Shown: positions 46,547 through 54,021 of the stretch, one piece after another
How positions within the stretch are numbered: position 1 is the stretch's first letter
Layout: each line of letters starts with the position of its first letter
Origin: Candidatus Barnesiella excrementavium
GTDB lineage: Bacteria; Bacteroidota; Bacteroidia; Bacteroidales; Barnesiellaceae
Reading direction: 5' to 3'
Length of the DNA: 64,000 nt
NCBI GenBank assembly: GCA_019115485.1
Contig: DXDM01000037.1
Span: forward strand, 1-64,000
Notes under the pieces: generated by a model
Databases searched by the model: none
What the model was told of the DNA's origin: nothing
The model's input: only the letters and a program-made list of their open reading frames with translations
Program-made: the position numbers and the translations under genes

Positions 46547-47323
46547 CTATTCCTTATCTTCTTCTTTATCGTCGTCGGTATATTTCACGCCGATGCCGAA
46601 TTTTACGGAGCCCACACTATCGTTGCCGATGTTTTTCGACAGGTTGAACTCTATGAGATCGGTAGAACCCGTGACCCCGATGTTGTTGCCTTCGAGCAAC
46701 AGGGTGTCGAGTGCCTTGGGAAGGAAGGCGGAGCCTATGTTGTTGCTTGAAAGACTCAGCGAACACTTATCGTTGAGGTATGCAAATAGTGTGCCGATAT
46801 TGCTCAATTCACAACTGATTCCACTCTGGCCGATACTGTCTTGCACGACCAGTATACCCACGTTCGATTTCTTTACTACTACGTCGCCCTGCGACTGGAT
46901 AATCAGTCTGTCGAAATTGCCCTCCGGGAAAAAGAGCGTAACGTTGGGGTTGTGGTTCTCGATGATGAGTCGGGTGTCGTGTTCGTAGTCGAGGGTCTGG
47001 TTATGGAGTCCCGACTGGTCGGTGATGTGCAGGGTGTCGCCCGTGTAGTTCTCGCCGTTGGCGAAGACGACGCCCTGCCGGGAATCTTTCTTGTCGCGGG
47101 TCGAGATGTAGATGTAGATGCCGGCTTTTACCGAGTCGTTGTCGGTATCGTCGATTACGAGGTAACGCATGGGAGCGTCGGAATTTTCATTATGGTCCAG
47201 CAACTCTTTCAGACTTTTCAATTTTGTTTCGGGCGAGAGGTTGCTGATGATTTTGATGGCGATGATGGGGGCGAATATCATCACGGCCAGCACGATTAAC
47301 AGAGCTATGGTTGAGCGTTTCAT
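46547..47323 (-). CDS. Single-pass membrane protein with NIG solenoid-like repeats
   Basis: 258 residues. One N-terminal membrane helix (about 5-28), then an extracytoplasmic part. From about residue 150 five copies of N-(V/I)-G recur at 17-21 residue steps (NVGILVV, NIGTLFA, NIGSAFL, NIGVTG, NIGND), suggesting a beta-solenoid similar in style to auto-transporter head (DUF2807-like) proteins. Acidic end (YTDDDKEEDKE). Its start overlaps the GntR stop by 4 bp, so it is translationally coupled. Not recognised as a known family. Confidence 0.7.
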   Translation of the reverse strand: MKRSTIALLIVLAVMIFAPIIAIKIISNLSPETKLKSLKELLDHNENSDAPMRYLVIDDTDNDSVKAGIYIYISTRDKKDSRQGVVFANGENYTGDTLHITDQSGLHNQTLDYEHDTRLIIENHNPNVTLFFPEGNFDRLIIQSQGDVVVKKSNVGILVVQDSIGQSGISCELSNIGTLFAYLNDKCSLSLSSNNIGSAFLPKALDTLLLEGNNIGVTGSTDLIEFNLSKNIGNDSVGSVKFGIGVKYTDDDKEEDKE

Positions 47324-47712
47324 GAGGCTTGGTTTGAGGGGTTTGACGTGAGGTTTTCGATAAATTCCCGGTACATGGAGTCGATTTCGTCCATAGGGAT
47401 ATGCAGGGTGTAGAGCTGCATGAAGAAACGGGGCAGTTCGTTTTTGAGGAACTCGTTGCGCCGGTATTCCCGAATCTTTATCTTGGCGTCGGGCGAGACG
47501 AAGAATCCGATACCCCGCTTGTTGAAGATAATGCCTTGGGTCTGCAAGAATTCATAGGAACGCATCACCGTGTTGGCGTTTACCTCCACGAGGGCCGCGT
47601 ATTCACGCACCGAGGGTATGCGGGCCCCAATGGCGTAGTGGCCCAGCAGTATCTCGTCGCTGATGCGTTCGGCGATTTGCAGGTAGATGGTTTGGTTCTC
47701 TTTGAATTGCAT
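47320..47712 (-). CDS. GntR-family repressor, YtrA type
   Basis: 130 residues: N-terminal winged helix (YLQIAERISDEILLGHYAIG, RIPSVREYAALVEVNANTVMRSYEFLQ, GIIFNKRGIGFFVS) and only a short helical tail, as in the YtrA subfamily, which usually controls its own ABC-transporter operon. It lies inside the operon with ABC ATPase and membrane genes, and a GTGTA/TACAC inverted repeat lies over the operon start site. It probably represses the operon until an envelope signal arrives. Confidence 0.9.
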   Translation of the reverse strand: MQFKENQTIYLQIAERISDEILLGHYAIGARIPSVREYAALVEVNANTVMRSYEFLQTQGIIFNKRGIGFFVSPDAKIKIREYRRNEFLKNELPRFFMQLYTLHIPMDEIDSMYREFIENLTSNPSNQAS

Positions 47713-47714
47713 AC

Positions 47715-48587
47715 TTATCGTTTGGTTTCGTTGATTTCAAGTTCTTTCATGCGCATGTAGCCGATGTATGCGAATATCAGGTATTCCACGGCGCTGACAC
47801 CGTTGAGCAGCCACATGAAGGAGGTCTCGTCGAAGTTGTCGAAGTAGTTGCCTACGACCAGATAGGTGAACATCGACTCCAACTCCTCTTTGCCCAGCAG
47901 GGTAGTGTAGAAGAAGATGACGATGATGCCCAGCAGGAAGAGGGCGGCGATGGTTTTGAGAAAACTGTTTTTCTGCCACAGCGTGGCTCCCAGCGTGAAG
48001 ACAACGATGGTGTTGAGGGTATAGTTCACCAGGAAAGAGACATTGTACAGGTTCCCGCTCCAGAACGTGAGCATGCCTTGCAGCGGAGCTCCCGGGTTGA
48101 AGGGCTCGTTGCGTATGGCCGACGAGAAAACCTCCGAGACGTATTGCGCTACGAGAATAGCCGCGAAGAAGAGAATGGGGTAGAGCACCACGGTCCACAG
48201 CAGGTGGGCGATGTATTTCTCGGCCGTCGAGGCGGGCACCGCCAGGTAGAGCACCCGTTTGGAACGCACCCCTATCTGGTCGGCCAGGTTCGAAGCGCTC
48301 TTGGCGATGTAGACGAAGAATCCCAGCCAGATGATTATCTGTGTCCCGGTTGAGGCAATCGAGGGGGTCAATCCCTCTTCGTCGGTGCTGTGGAAGAGAA
48401 ACATCAGCAGGGTGTATATCCCTGCCAAAGCGAGGAATTGGAGGGTGAGGCCCCGTTTCCACTCGTGTATCTGCTTGGAGCAGTAGAGGCCGAAACGTCT
48501 CGGGTTGAAGAGGTTGGAGGCCGTTTTGTGCGGCACCGCCGCTACGGCGGCTTGTTGGGTATTGTTGTTTATCTCATATTCGTTCAT
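47715..48587 (-). CDS. ABC-2-type membrane protein (putative permease)
   Basis: 290 residues with about six hydrophobic segments (LALAGIYTLLMFLF; IIIWLGFFVYIAK; LLWTVVLYPILFFAAILVAQ; FLVNYTLNTIVVFTLGA; TIAALFLLGIIVIFFYTTLL; SAVEYLIFAYIGYMRM). No clear family signature. It follows the ABC ATPase gene by 7 bp and precedes the GntR gene by 2 bp, so it is the likely transmembrane partner of that ATPase. Confidence 0.75.
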   Translation of the reverse strand: MNEYEINNNTQQAAVAAVPHKTASNLFNPRRFGLYCSKQIHEWKRGLTLQFLALAGIYTLLMFLFHSTDEEGLTPSIASTGTQIIIWLGFFVYIAKSASNLADQIGVRSKRVLYLAVPASTAEKYIAHLLWTVVLYPILFFAAILVAQYVSEVFSSAIRNEPFNPGAPLQGMLTFWSGNLYNVSFLVNYTLNTIVVFTLGATLWQKNSFLKTIAALFLLGIIVIFFYTTLLGKEELESMFTYLVVGNYFDNFDETSFMWLLNGVSAVEYLIFAYIGYMRMKELEINETKR

Positions 48588-48594
48588 GGTCGTG

Positions 48595-49443
48595 TCATTT
48601 TACAGGGTTGGCAAATATACGTTCGATTTCCGCCGGTTTTTCGATGGCATAGTTGAAGAGCATCTCGATGTCGAGCGGCGACTCCTCGCCTGTGGGGTTG
48701 GGCAGTATGGCGCTGTACCCCGCGATGGTCGAGACGGAGTAGAGAGCCCCCTCGATGTCGGCCTCGCCGGCCCCTTTGACAAAGCGCAGATGCGAGGTGA
48801 TGGTGGCCGTGTCGCTGTCGAGCAGCAGGCGCCCCCCTTCGAGAATGTCGATGCGGTCAATCATGTTTTCGAGGTCGCGCACCTGGTGGGTCGAGATGAC
48901 GATGCTCTTCTGCTCGGTCATGCCCGAAGCGATGACCTTGCGGAACTGGCTCTTCGAGGGAATGTCCATGCCGTTGGTGGGCTCGTCCATGAGCAGCAGC
49001 GGGGTGTTGGTGGCCAGGGCAAAGCTCACCAGGTATTTCTTTTTCTGTCCCATCGAGGTCTTGGCCAGATTCTTGACCGGCTCCAACTCGAAGTCGGCCA
49101 GATACCGGTCGAACTGCTCGCGGTCGAAGCGGGGATAGAACACACTGTTGCGACGCACATAGGCATCGACCGAGATGGAGGGCAGGTCGAACTCCTCGGG
49201 CACGAGGAAAATCTTTTCGAGCGTCTCGGGGCGACGGTGCCGCACCTCCACGCCGTCGAGCGTGATGTGCCCCTTGTGGGGAAACATCAGGCCGCACATC
49301 ATATAGAGCAGGGTCGACTTGCCTATTCCGTTCTTGCCCAGCAGGCCGTAGACCGACCCCGGTTGTATCGTCAGGTTGATGCCATCGAAGATGGGAGCCT
49401 TCTTCTTGTGATAGCTAAATTCAAGATTCTCAATCTGTAACAT
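48595..49443 (-). CDS. ABC transporter ATP-binding protein
   Basis: Start at 49443 (MLQIENLEFSYHKKK). Walker A GLLGKNGIGKSTLL at about residues 37-50, the signature place reads SMGQKKKYLVSFALA (in place of LSGGQ), Walker B PLLLMDEPTNGMD, switch His in VISTHQVRDL. The C-terminal about 75 residues are extra, as in ABC-2 type ATPases. Length 282. First gene of the GntR-controlled operon. Confidence 0.92.
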   Translation of the reverse strand: MLQIENLEFSYHKKKAPIFDGINLTIQPGSVYGLLGKNGIGKSTLLYMMCGLMFPHKGHITLDGVEVRHRRPETLEKIFLVPEEFDLPSISVDAYVRRNSVFYPRFDREQFDRYLADFELEPVKNLAKTSMGQKKKYLVSFALATNTPLLLMDEPTNGMDIPSKSQFRKVIASGMTEQKSIVISTHQVRDLENMIDRIDILEGGRLLLDSDTATITSHLRFVKGAGEADIEGALYSVSTIAGYSAILPNPTGEESPLDIEMLFNYAIEKPAEIERIFANPVK

Positions 49444-49476
49444 ACTATTTCGGGTTAAAATTGTTTTACTGTTTTG

Positions 49477-49498
49477 GTGTATTAGTTTAATAGTACAC
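49477..49498 (-). promoter_or_regulatory. Candidate GntR (YtrA-type) operator
   Basis: Inverted repeat GTGTA (49477-49481), 12 bases, TACAC (49494-49498), with TTA and TAG extending the symmetry. It lies just after the -7 element and covers the expected start site. YtrA-type repressors are known to use GTGTA/TACAC-like sites. Confidence 0.6.
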
Positions 49499-49500
49499 TG

Positions 49501-49530
49501 CAAATGTAGATAATCTTTTGAAAACCGCAA
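49501..49530 (-). promoter_or_regulatory. Promoter of ABC/GntR operon
   Basis: On the minus strand TTG (49528-49530), 19 bases, TACATTTG (49501-49508). Start site near 49494; leader about 50 bases. Confidence 0.75.
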
Positions 49531-49557
49531 CAAAAAAACTTATTTTTTTTCGGTCTA

Positions 49558-49589
49558 TTTGCAAAAGCCAGTTAGGATTTGTACTTTTA
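49558..49589 (+). promoter_or_regulatory. Promoter of acidic protein/OmpA-like operon
   Basis: TTTG (49558-49561), 20 bases, TACTTTTA (49582-49589), about 33 bp before the ATG at 49622. Confidence 0.6.
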
Positions 49590-49621
49590 CCCAATCAATA
49601 AACCCGATAAAAATAGAAAAG

Positions 49622-49939
49622 ATGAGCCAGAACGACGATTTGTTCACCTACGACGAAGACGACGCCGTAAAATATATACAGAACGTGTTGCCTCAGGAGT
49701 TGAAAGAGAAGTACAGCCACGACGACATCGTCTACATTACCGATGTGGTGTATGACTACTACGAGCAGAAGGGACTCTTCGACGAGCGCGACGAAGAGGA
49801 GGTCGAACTCGACGAGGACGACATCATCGCCTATGCCCGCAAGTGCGCCCGCAAGGACGGGGTAAAAATCGACGATGAGGACATGCCGTTCCTGGTACGC
49901 GGCGAGTTGGATTACGAAGAGTCGTTGGGCGTATTCTGA
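49622..49939 (+). CDS. Small acidic protein of unknown function
   Basis: 105 residues, very acidic (DDLFTYDEDDAVKYIQNV, DERDEEEVELDEDDIIAYA), no signal peptide. Start at 49622 places it just behind a promoter. The OmpA-like gene begins 11 bp after its stop, suggesting one transcript. Family not recognised. Confidence 0.75.
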   Translation: MSQNDDLFTYDEDDAVKYIQNVLPQELKEKYSHDDIVYITDVVYDYYEQKGLFDERDEEEVELDEDDIIAYARKCARKDGVKIDDEDMPFLVRGELDYEESLGVF

Positions 49940-49950
49940 GGAGGGGTGTG

Positions 49951-50649
49951 ATGAACAGGAAAGCAGGAATGGTTTTATTGCTGGGGGTCGCATCGGTTTT
50001 TCCCGCCGAGGTGGCTGCGCAGAATATTTTTCAGAAGGCGGCCAACACGATTTCGTCGTGGTTCTCGACCGACGAGAAGAAGACCGATGTACCGGCCCAA
50101 CATATCGACATTACCCAATTGACTCTCGACGAGAATATCTCGATACCCGAGCTTGACGGTAAAGAGGCTCGCAAGATACGAGCCGCCCAGTCGCGCGAGA
50201 TGAAGCGATTGCGCAAGGCCCGTCTCACCCATTTGGAACTGATACGCAACTACGAGGTGATTAAGGCAACCTTGGCCGCCTCGAACCTCTTCTTGCCCAA
50301 CGATACCGTGTTGAGCGACAAGGCCGACCTCTTCTTGCGTCCCTTTTTGAGCGACCTGCGTATCCCCGACTACTATCACGTGATGCTGGTCATGCACAGC
50401 GACGACACCGGTTCCGAGGCGTATTGTCTCGACCTCACGCGAGCCCGGGCACAGGCCGTGCGCAACTGGTTTGCCGGCCATGGCGGCAATACCGACTGCA
50501 TGGTGCTCTACGAAGCCGGTCCCTTTGCCCCCGTTGCCTCGAACGCCACGATGGAGGGCCGGGCCCAAAACCGTCGCCTCGACATCTACCTCATACCGGG
50601 GGAGAAGATGATCGACATGGCCCGTCGCGGACAACTCGACAAGCGGTAG
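49951..50649 (+). CDS. OmpA-like domain secreted protein
   Basis: 232 residues. ATG at 49951 is preceded by GAGGGG; a GTG three bases earlier is possible. Signal peptide about 1-23 (MVLLLGVASVFPAEVAA-Q). The C-terminal half resembles an OmpA/MotB peptidoglycan-binding fold: YYHVMLVMHSDDTGSEAYC, LTRARAQAVRNWFAGHG, MEGRAQNRRLDIYLIPGE. The NRR-D place matches the family peptidoglycan-binding Arg/Asp. Likely a periplasmic envelope anchor. Confidence 0.75.
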   Translation: MNRKAGMVLLLGVASVFPAEVAAQNIFQKAANTISSWFSTDEKKTDVPAQHIDITQLTLDENISIPELDGKEARKIRAAQSREMKRLRKARLTHLELIRNYEVIKATLAASNLFLPNDTVLSDKADLFLRPFLSDLRIPDYYHVMLVMHSDDTGSEAYCLDLTRARAQAVRNWFAGHGGNTDCMVLYEAGPFAPVASNATMEGRAQNRRLDIYLIPGEKMIDMARRGQLDKR

Positions 50650-50772
50650 CCGTTGTACCCGGGGGTACCTCGGGGCTGTTGCACGATTCCCGACCCGGGC
50701 GGTTTTTCTCCCTGTTTGGAAGCGGCTACGGGCGGTCTGTCAAAAAAACTCAAACAAGTTTAGCCTTTTTGT

Positions 50773-50793
50773 GCTCACCTTTCACTATCTTTG
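50773..50793 (+). promoter_or_regulatory. proS promoter: lone core of the dispersed repeat
   Basis: GCTCACCTTTCACTATCTTTG matches the promoter end of the dispersed repeat at nearly every base, with TATCTTTG at 50786-50793. No clear TTTG 20 bases upstream and no full unit. It implies a leader of about 135 bases before proS. Confidence 0.65.
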
Positions 50794-50934
50794 CATGCCG
50801 CAAAATAGAGGGCGAAAGGTGCAGGCAGCCTTGACGTTGTGCGTCGGCCTCTCCCTGTTTGGGCAGCCCCTTTGCAGAAGGACAAGGGGGAGAACGAGTT
50901 TTTATTTAGGTAAATAATAAAACCGATATAACGA

Positions 50935-52416
50935 ATGGCAAAAGAGTTGAAAGAATTGACCAAGCGTGCCGATAACTATTCGCAATGGTACAACGACTTG
51001 GTGGTAAAGGCCGATTTGGCAGAACAGTCGGCCGTGCGGGGCTGTATGGTAATCAAGCCCTATGGATATGCAATTTGGGAAAAGATGCAGCGTCAGCTCG
51101 ACGACATGTTCAAGGCCACGGGCCACGTGAACGCCTACTTCCCGCTGTTGATTCCGAAATCGTTTCTGAGCCGCGAGGCCGAGCACGTCGAAGGCTTTGC
51201 CAAGGAGTGCGCCGTAGTGACTCACTACCGTCTGAAAACCAACCCCGACGGCACGGGCGTGGTGGTAGACCCCGCTGCCAAACTCGAAGAGGAACTCATC
51301 ATTCGTCCTACCTCCGAGACCATTATCTGGAACACCTATAAAAACTGGATACACTCTTACCGCGACCTGCCTATCCTCTGCAACCAGTGGGCCAACGTGT
51401 TCCGCTGGGAGATGCGCACCCGTCTCTTCCTGCGCACGGCCGAGTTCCTGTGGCAAGAGGGACACACCGCCCACGCCACCCGCGAGGAGGCCGAGGCCGA
51501 GGCTCGTCGCATGCTCGAAGTCTATGCCGACTTTGCCGAGAACTTCATGGCCGTGCCGGTCATCAAGGGGGTGAAATCGGCCAACGAGCGTTTCGCCGGT
51601 GCCCTCGACACCTATACCATCGAGGCCATGATGCAGGACGGCAAGGCCTTGCAGTCGGGTACGTCGCACTTCCTCGGGCAGAACTTTGCCAAGGCATTCG
51701 ACGTGCAGTTTATCAACAAGAACAACGAACTCGAATATGTGTGGGCTACCTCGTGGGGTGTTTCTACCCGTCTGATGGGTGCCCTCATCATGACCCACAG
51801 CGACGACAACGGTCTGGTGTTACCGCCCAAGTTGGCTCCCATTCAGGTGGTGATTATCCCCATCTACAAGAATGCCGAGCAGTTGCACGCCATCGACGTG
51901 AAGGCCGACGAGATTGCCGGCAAGCTGCGTGCCATGGGCATCTCGGTCAAGTACGACAACGCCGACAACAAGCGACCCGGCTTCAAGTTTGCCGACTACG
52001 AGTTGAAGGGTGTACCCGTGCGTCTGGTGATGGGTGCCCGCGACCTCGAAAACGGAACCGTCGAAGTGATGCGCCGCGATACCTTGGAGAAGGAGACAAT
52101 CCCCGTCGACAACATCGAGCAGGTGGTGAAAGGTCTGCTCGACGAGATTCAGGCCAACATCTTCCAGAAGGCTCTCAAATTCCGTCAGGAGCACACGATT
52201 ACGGTCGACAGCTACGACGAGTTCAAGGAGAAAATCGAGGAAGGCGGTTTCATTCTGGCTCACTGGGATGGCACGACCGAGACCGAAGAGCGCATCAAGG
52301 AGGAGACCAAGGCCACGATTCGTTGTATCCCGTTCGACGGCGATACCACACCGGGCGTCTGCATGGTGACCGGCAAGCCCTCGGCTCGCCGCGTGCTCTT
52401 TGCCCGCTCGTATTGA
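50935..52416 (+). CDS. proS: Prolyl-tRNA synthetase (short, archaeal/eukaryotic-like type)
   Basis: Charges tRNA-Pro. Class II motifs: motif 1 around [17 protein letters not shown], motif 2 [20 protein letters not shown], motif 3 [20 protein letters not shown]. No editing insertion; the C-terminal anticodon and zinc-like domain ends in ARSY as in the short type. Length 493. Strong terminator follows. Confidence 0.96.
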   Translation: MAKELKELTKRADNYSQWYNDLVVKADLAEQSAVRGCMVIKPYGYAIWEKMQRQLDDMFKATGHVNAYFPLLIPKSFLSREAEHVEGFAKECAVVTHYRLKTNPDGTGVVVDPAAKLEEELIIRPTSETIIWNTYKNWIHSYRDLPILCNQWANVFRWEMRTRLFLRTAEFLWQEGHTAHATREEAEAEARRMLEVYADFAENFMAVPVIKGVKSANERFAGALDTYTIEAMMQDGKALQSGTSHFLGQNFAKAFDVQFINKNNELEYVWATSWGVSTRLMGALIMTHSDDNGLVLPPKLAPIQVVIIPIYKNAEQLHAIDVKADEIAGKLRAMGISVKYDNADNKRPGFKFADYELKGVPVRLVMGARDLENGTVEVMRRDTLEKETIPVDNIEQVVKGLLDEIQANIFQKALKFRQEHTITVDSYDEFKEKIEEGGFILAHWDGTTETEERIKEETKATIRCIPFDGDTTPGVCMVTGKPSARRVLFARSY

Positions 52417-52451
52417 TGGAACAGACAATCTCGATTGACGATAACCAACCG

Positions 52452-52481
52452 GAGGGTGCAGCAACTGCACCCTCTTTTTTT
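52452..52481 (+). terminator. proS terminator
   Basis: GAGGGTGCAG and CTGCACCCTC with a CAA loop, followed by seven T. Confidence 0.9.
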
Positions 52482-52512
52482 GTTGATGGGGGAGTGTGTG
52501 ACGGGGTGGAAA

Positions 52513-53676
52513 TTATAGCGGAAGCGGGGAGGTAGATGCCGACGTGATGCGGTAGGAGTCGCGCCTTTCGGTGTTGTTCTCCCCGTCAGGATTTACGGCC
52601 CGGTTCCATTCGAGAATCACCCCTTCGAGGCTGAAATGAATCGTGAGCACCCCGTTGTCGCCGATGATGGCCTTGACCCCTTCGCGCATCGGCCGGTGCT
52701 CGGCATCGTACCAGGTGACGTTGAAGAGGTTGGAGAGCCCCGTCGGTTCCAGTACCGCCTTCACCATACCCGTCTGCCACTGGTCGCCAAACCGTTGGGC
52801 ACCTTCGATATAGACCAGCAGAAAGTGGGAGCCGCTGGAAACCAGAGCCAGTCGGTAGTTGCCTCCCAGGCGGGTATAGCTGTTGGTTGCCGTGGCTTGC
52901 AGAAACTCATAGAAACCCTCGGCCGGGTGACGGCTGTGGCGCAGCAGGTCGTTCAGCTCTTCGGCACTCCAAATGACATGCCGCTCGGGATATTTGCGCG
53001 GAGTGACCGTCCAGTTTTTCAACCTCACGCAAGCCCCGCTCCCCACGCAGATGCCTGCCCGGTCGCCGAAGAGGCGGTCGTCGCGGCAGAACCCGAGGCG
53101 AAATTCCCGCTCCGGGCCCAGCAGAATTTCATATCCGCCGCTCACCGGCACGATGTGCAGCCGGTTGTAGTCGCTCCCGGGGTGTATCGAGTTTGAAGCC
53201 ACCCGCTTCCACCGGGTATGGAATATCGTGTCGCCCCGGACTACGGTATAAATCGTGCAGAGCCATTCGGGAGGTTGGTACCCGTAGAAATCGTCGGCTC
53301 CGGCCCGCAGCAGCAAGCCGTGATGATTCTGAGGGTCGCGATAGCCCCACACCACTCCCCATACCGGCTTCTCCACCTTTTGGCGCAGAGTCTGTCCGGT
53401 AGAGTCGGTAGTGAATACCTCATACCTCCTGCCGGTGCGGTTGTGCAGGTTGGCAATGTCGAGGGTGATGGCTGGTCGAGCCCCTTTGCCCGGATTGATT
53501 CCCGTGGCGATTGTGTTTGTTACGCAACTGTCGGCCCGAGAGTTGCAGTCGGTCAATACGCCGTCCCGGAGGGTCGCCCGGCGTAACGGCGTCTCACCCG
53601 TGTACCACGACGGGGCGGCACCGGCCCCGATGCAGAGTATCGTGAGGAGTAGGGAGAGGAGGCGAGGAGCTTTCAT
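52513..53676 (-). CDS. Secreted protein of unknown function
   Basis: 387 residues with signal peptide (about 1-20, LLSLLLTILCIGAGA-A). The sequence is beta-rich with a possible concanavalin-like fold (DGVLTDCNSRADSC, GVVWGYRDPQNHHGLLLRAG, CVGSGACVRLKNWTV), resembling glycan-binding or laminarinase-fold domains, but I cannot name a family. It lies behind a promoter-bearing repeat array. Confidence 0.65.
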   Translation of the reverse strand: MKAPRLLSLLLTILCIGAGAAPSWYTGETPLRRATLRDGVLTDCNSRADSCVTNTIATGINPGKGARPAITLDIANLHNRTGRRYEVFTTDSTGQTLRQKVEKPVWGVVWGYRDPQNHHGLLLRAGADDFYGYQPPEWLCTIYTVVRGDTIFHTRWKRVASNSIHPGSDYNRLHIVPVSGGYEILLGPEREFRLGFCRDDRLFGDRAGICVGSGACVRLKNWTVTPRKYPERHVIWSAEELNDLLRHSRHPAEGFYEFLQATATNSYTRLGGNYRLALVSSGSHFLLVYIEGAQRFGDQWQTGMVKAVLEPTGLSNLFNVTWYDAEHRPMREGVKAIIGDNGVLTIHFSLEGVILEWNRAVNPDGENNTERRDSYRITSASTSPLPL

Positions 53677-53678
53677 CA

Positions 53679-53834
53679 GTTTTCAAGTTGAGGGGGCCAG
53701 TATTTACCGACCCTTATCCAAAGGTAGTGAAAGGCGAGAGCAGAGCCCCAGGGAAATACGGTTTTCAACCGTGGGCTATGCCGAGCCGAATCCTATCTTA
53801 TCCAAAGGTAGTGAAAACCGGGGGAAGAACCAAA
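53679..53834 (-). repeat. Tandem promoter-bearing repeat array, locus 4
   Basis: A partial unit (53679-53718), a full 84-bp unit (53719-53802) and a distal piece starting at 53803, oriented toward the secreted-protein gene. The full unit keeps TAGTGAAAGGCGAG, GGTTTTCAA, TATGCCGAGCCG and CCTATCTTATC. Its -7 is TACCTTTG but the -33 has decayed to TGGG. Confidence 0.85.
53803..53834 (-). promoter_or_regulatory. Distal promoter of repeat locus 4
   Basis: On the minus strand TTTG (53831-53834), 20 bases, TACCTTTG (53803-53810): intact, unlike that of the full unit next to it. Confidence 0.6.
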
Positions 53835-53952
53835 GCGAGCGGTCGGTTTTTACGAAAACCAGCTATCGAGGATAGAGACCGGTACGGCCTGAGGGCCCCA
53901 TGCCGGGTCGGTTTTCTGATGCTTCGGGGGGCGATGAGGGGATAGATAGACA

Positions 53953-53981
53953 GAGAGCCGGCCACGACGTGGCCGGCTCTC
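53953..53981. terminator. gadC terminator hairpin
   Basis: GAGAGCCGGCCACG and CGTGGCCGGCTCTC around a single base, about 40 bp after the gadC stop. No strong U-run. Confidence 0.7.
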
Positions 53982-54021
53982 CCGGGAAGATGAGAATTTA
54001 TTGTGGGTTGAGGGTAGTCCC

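Noticed and set aside
50650-50934. Riboswitch or T-box-like leader before proS
   Set aside because: Only a weak CCCCTT/AAGGGG stem is visible; no known leader motif could be recognised.
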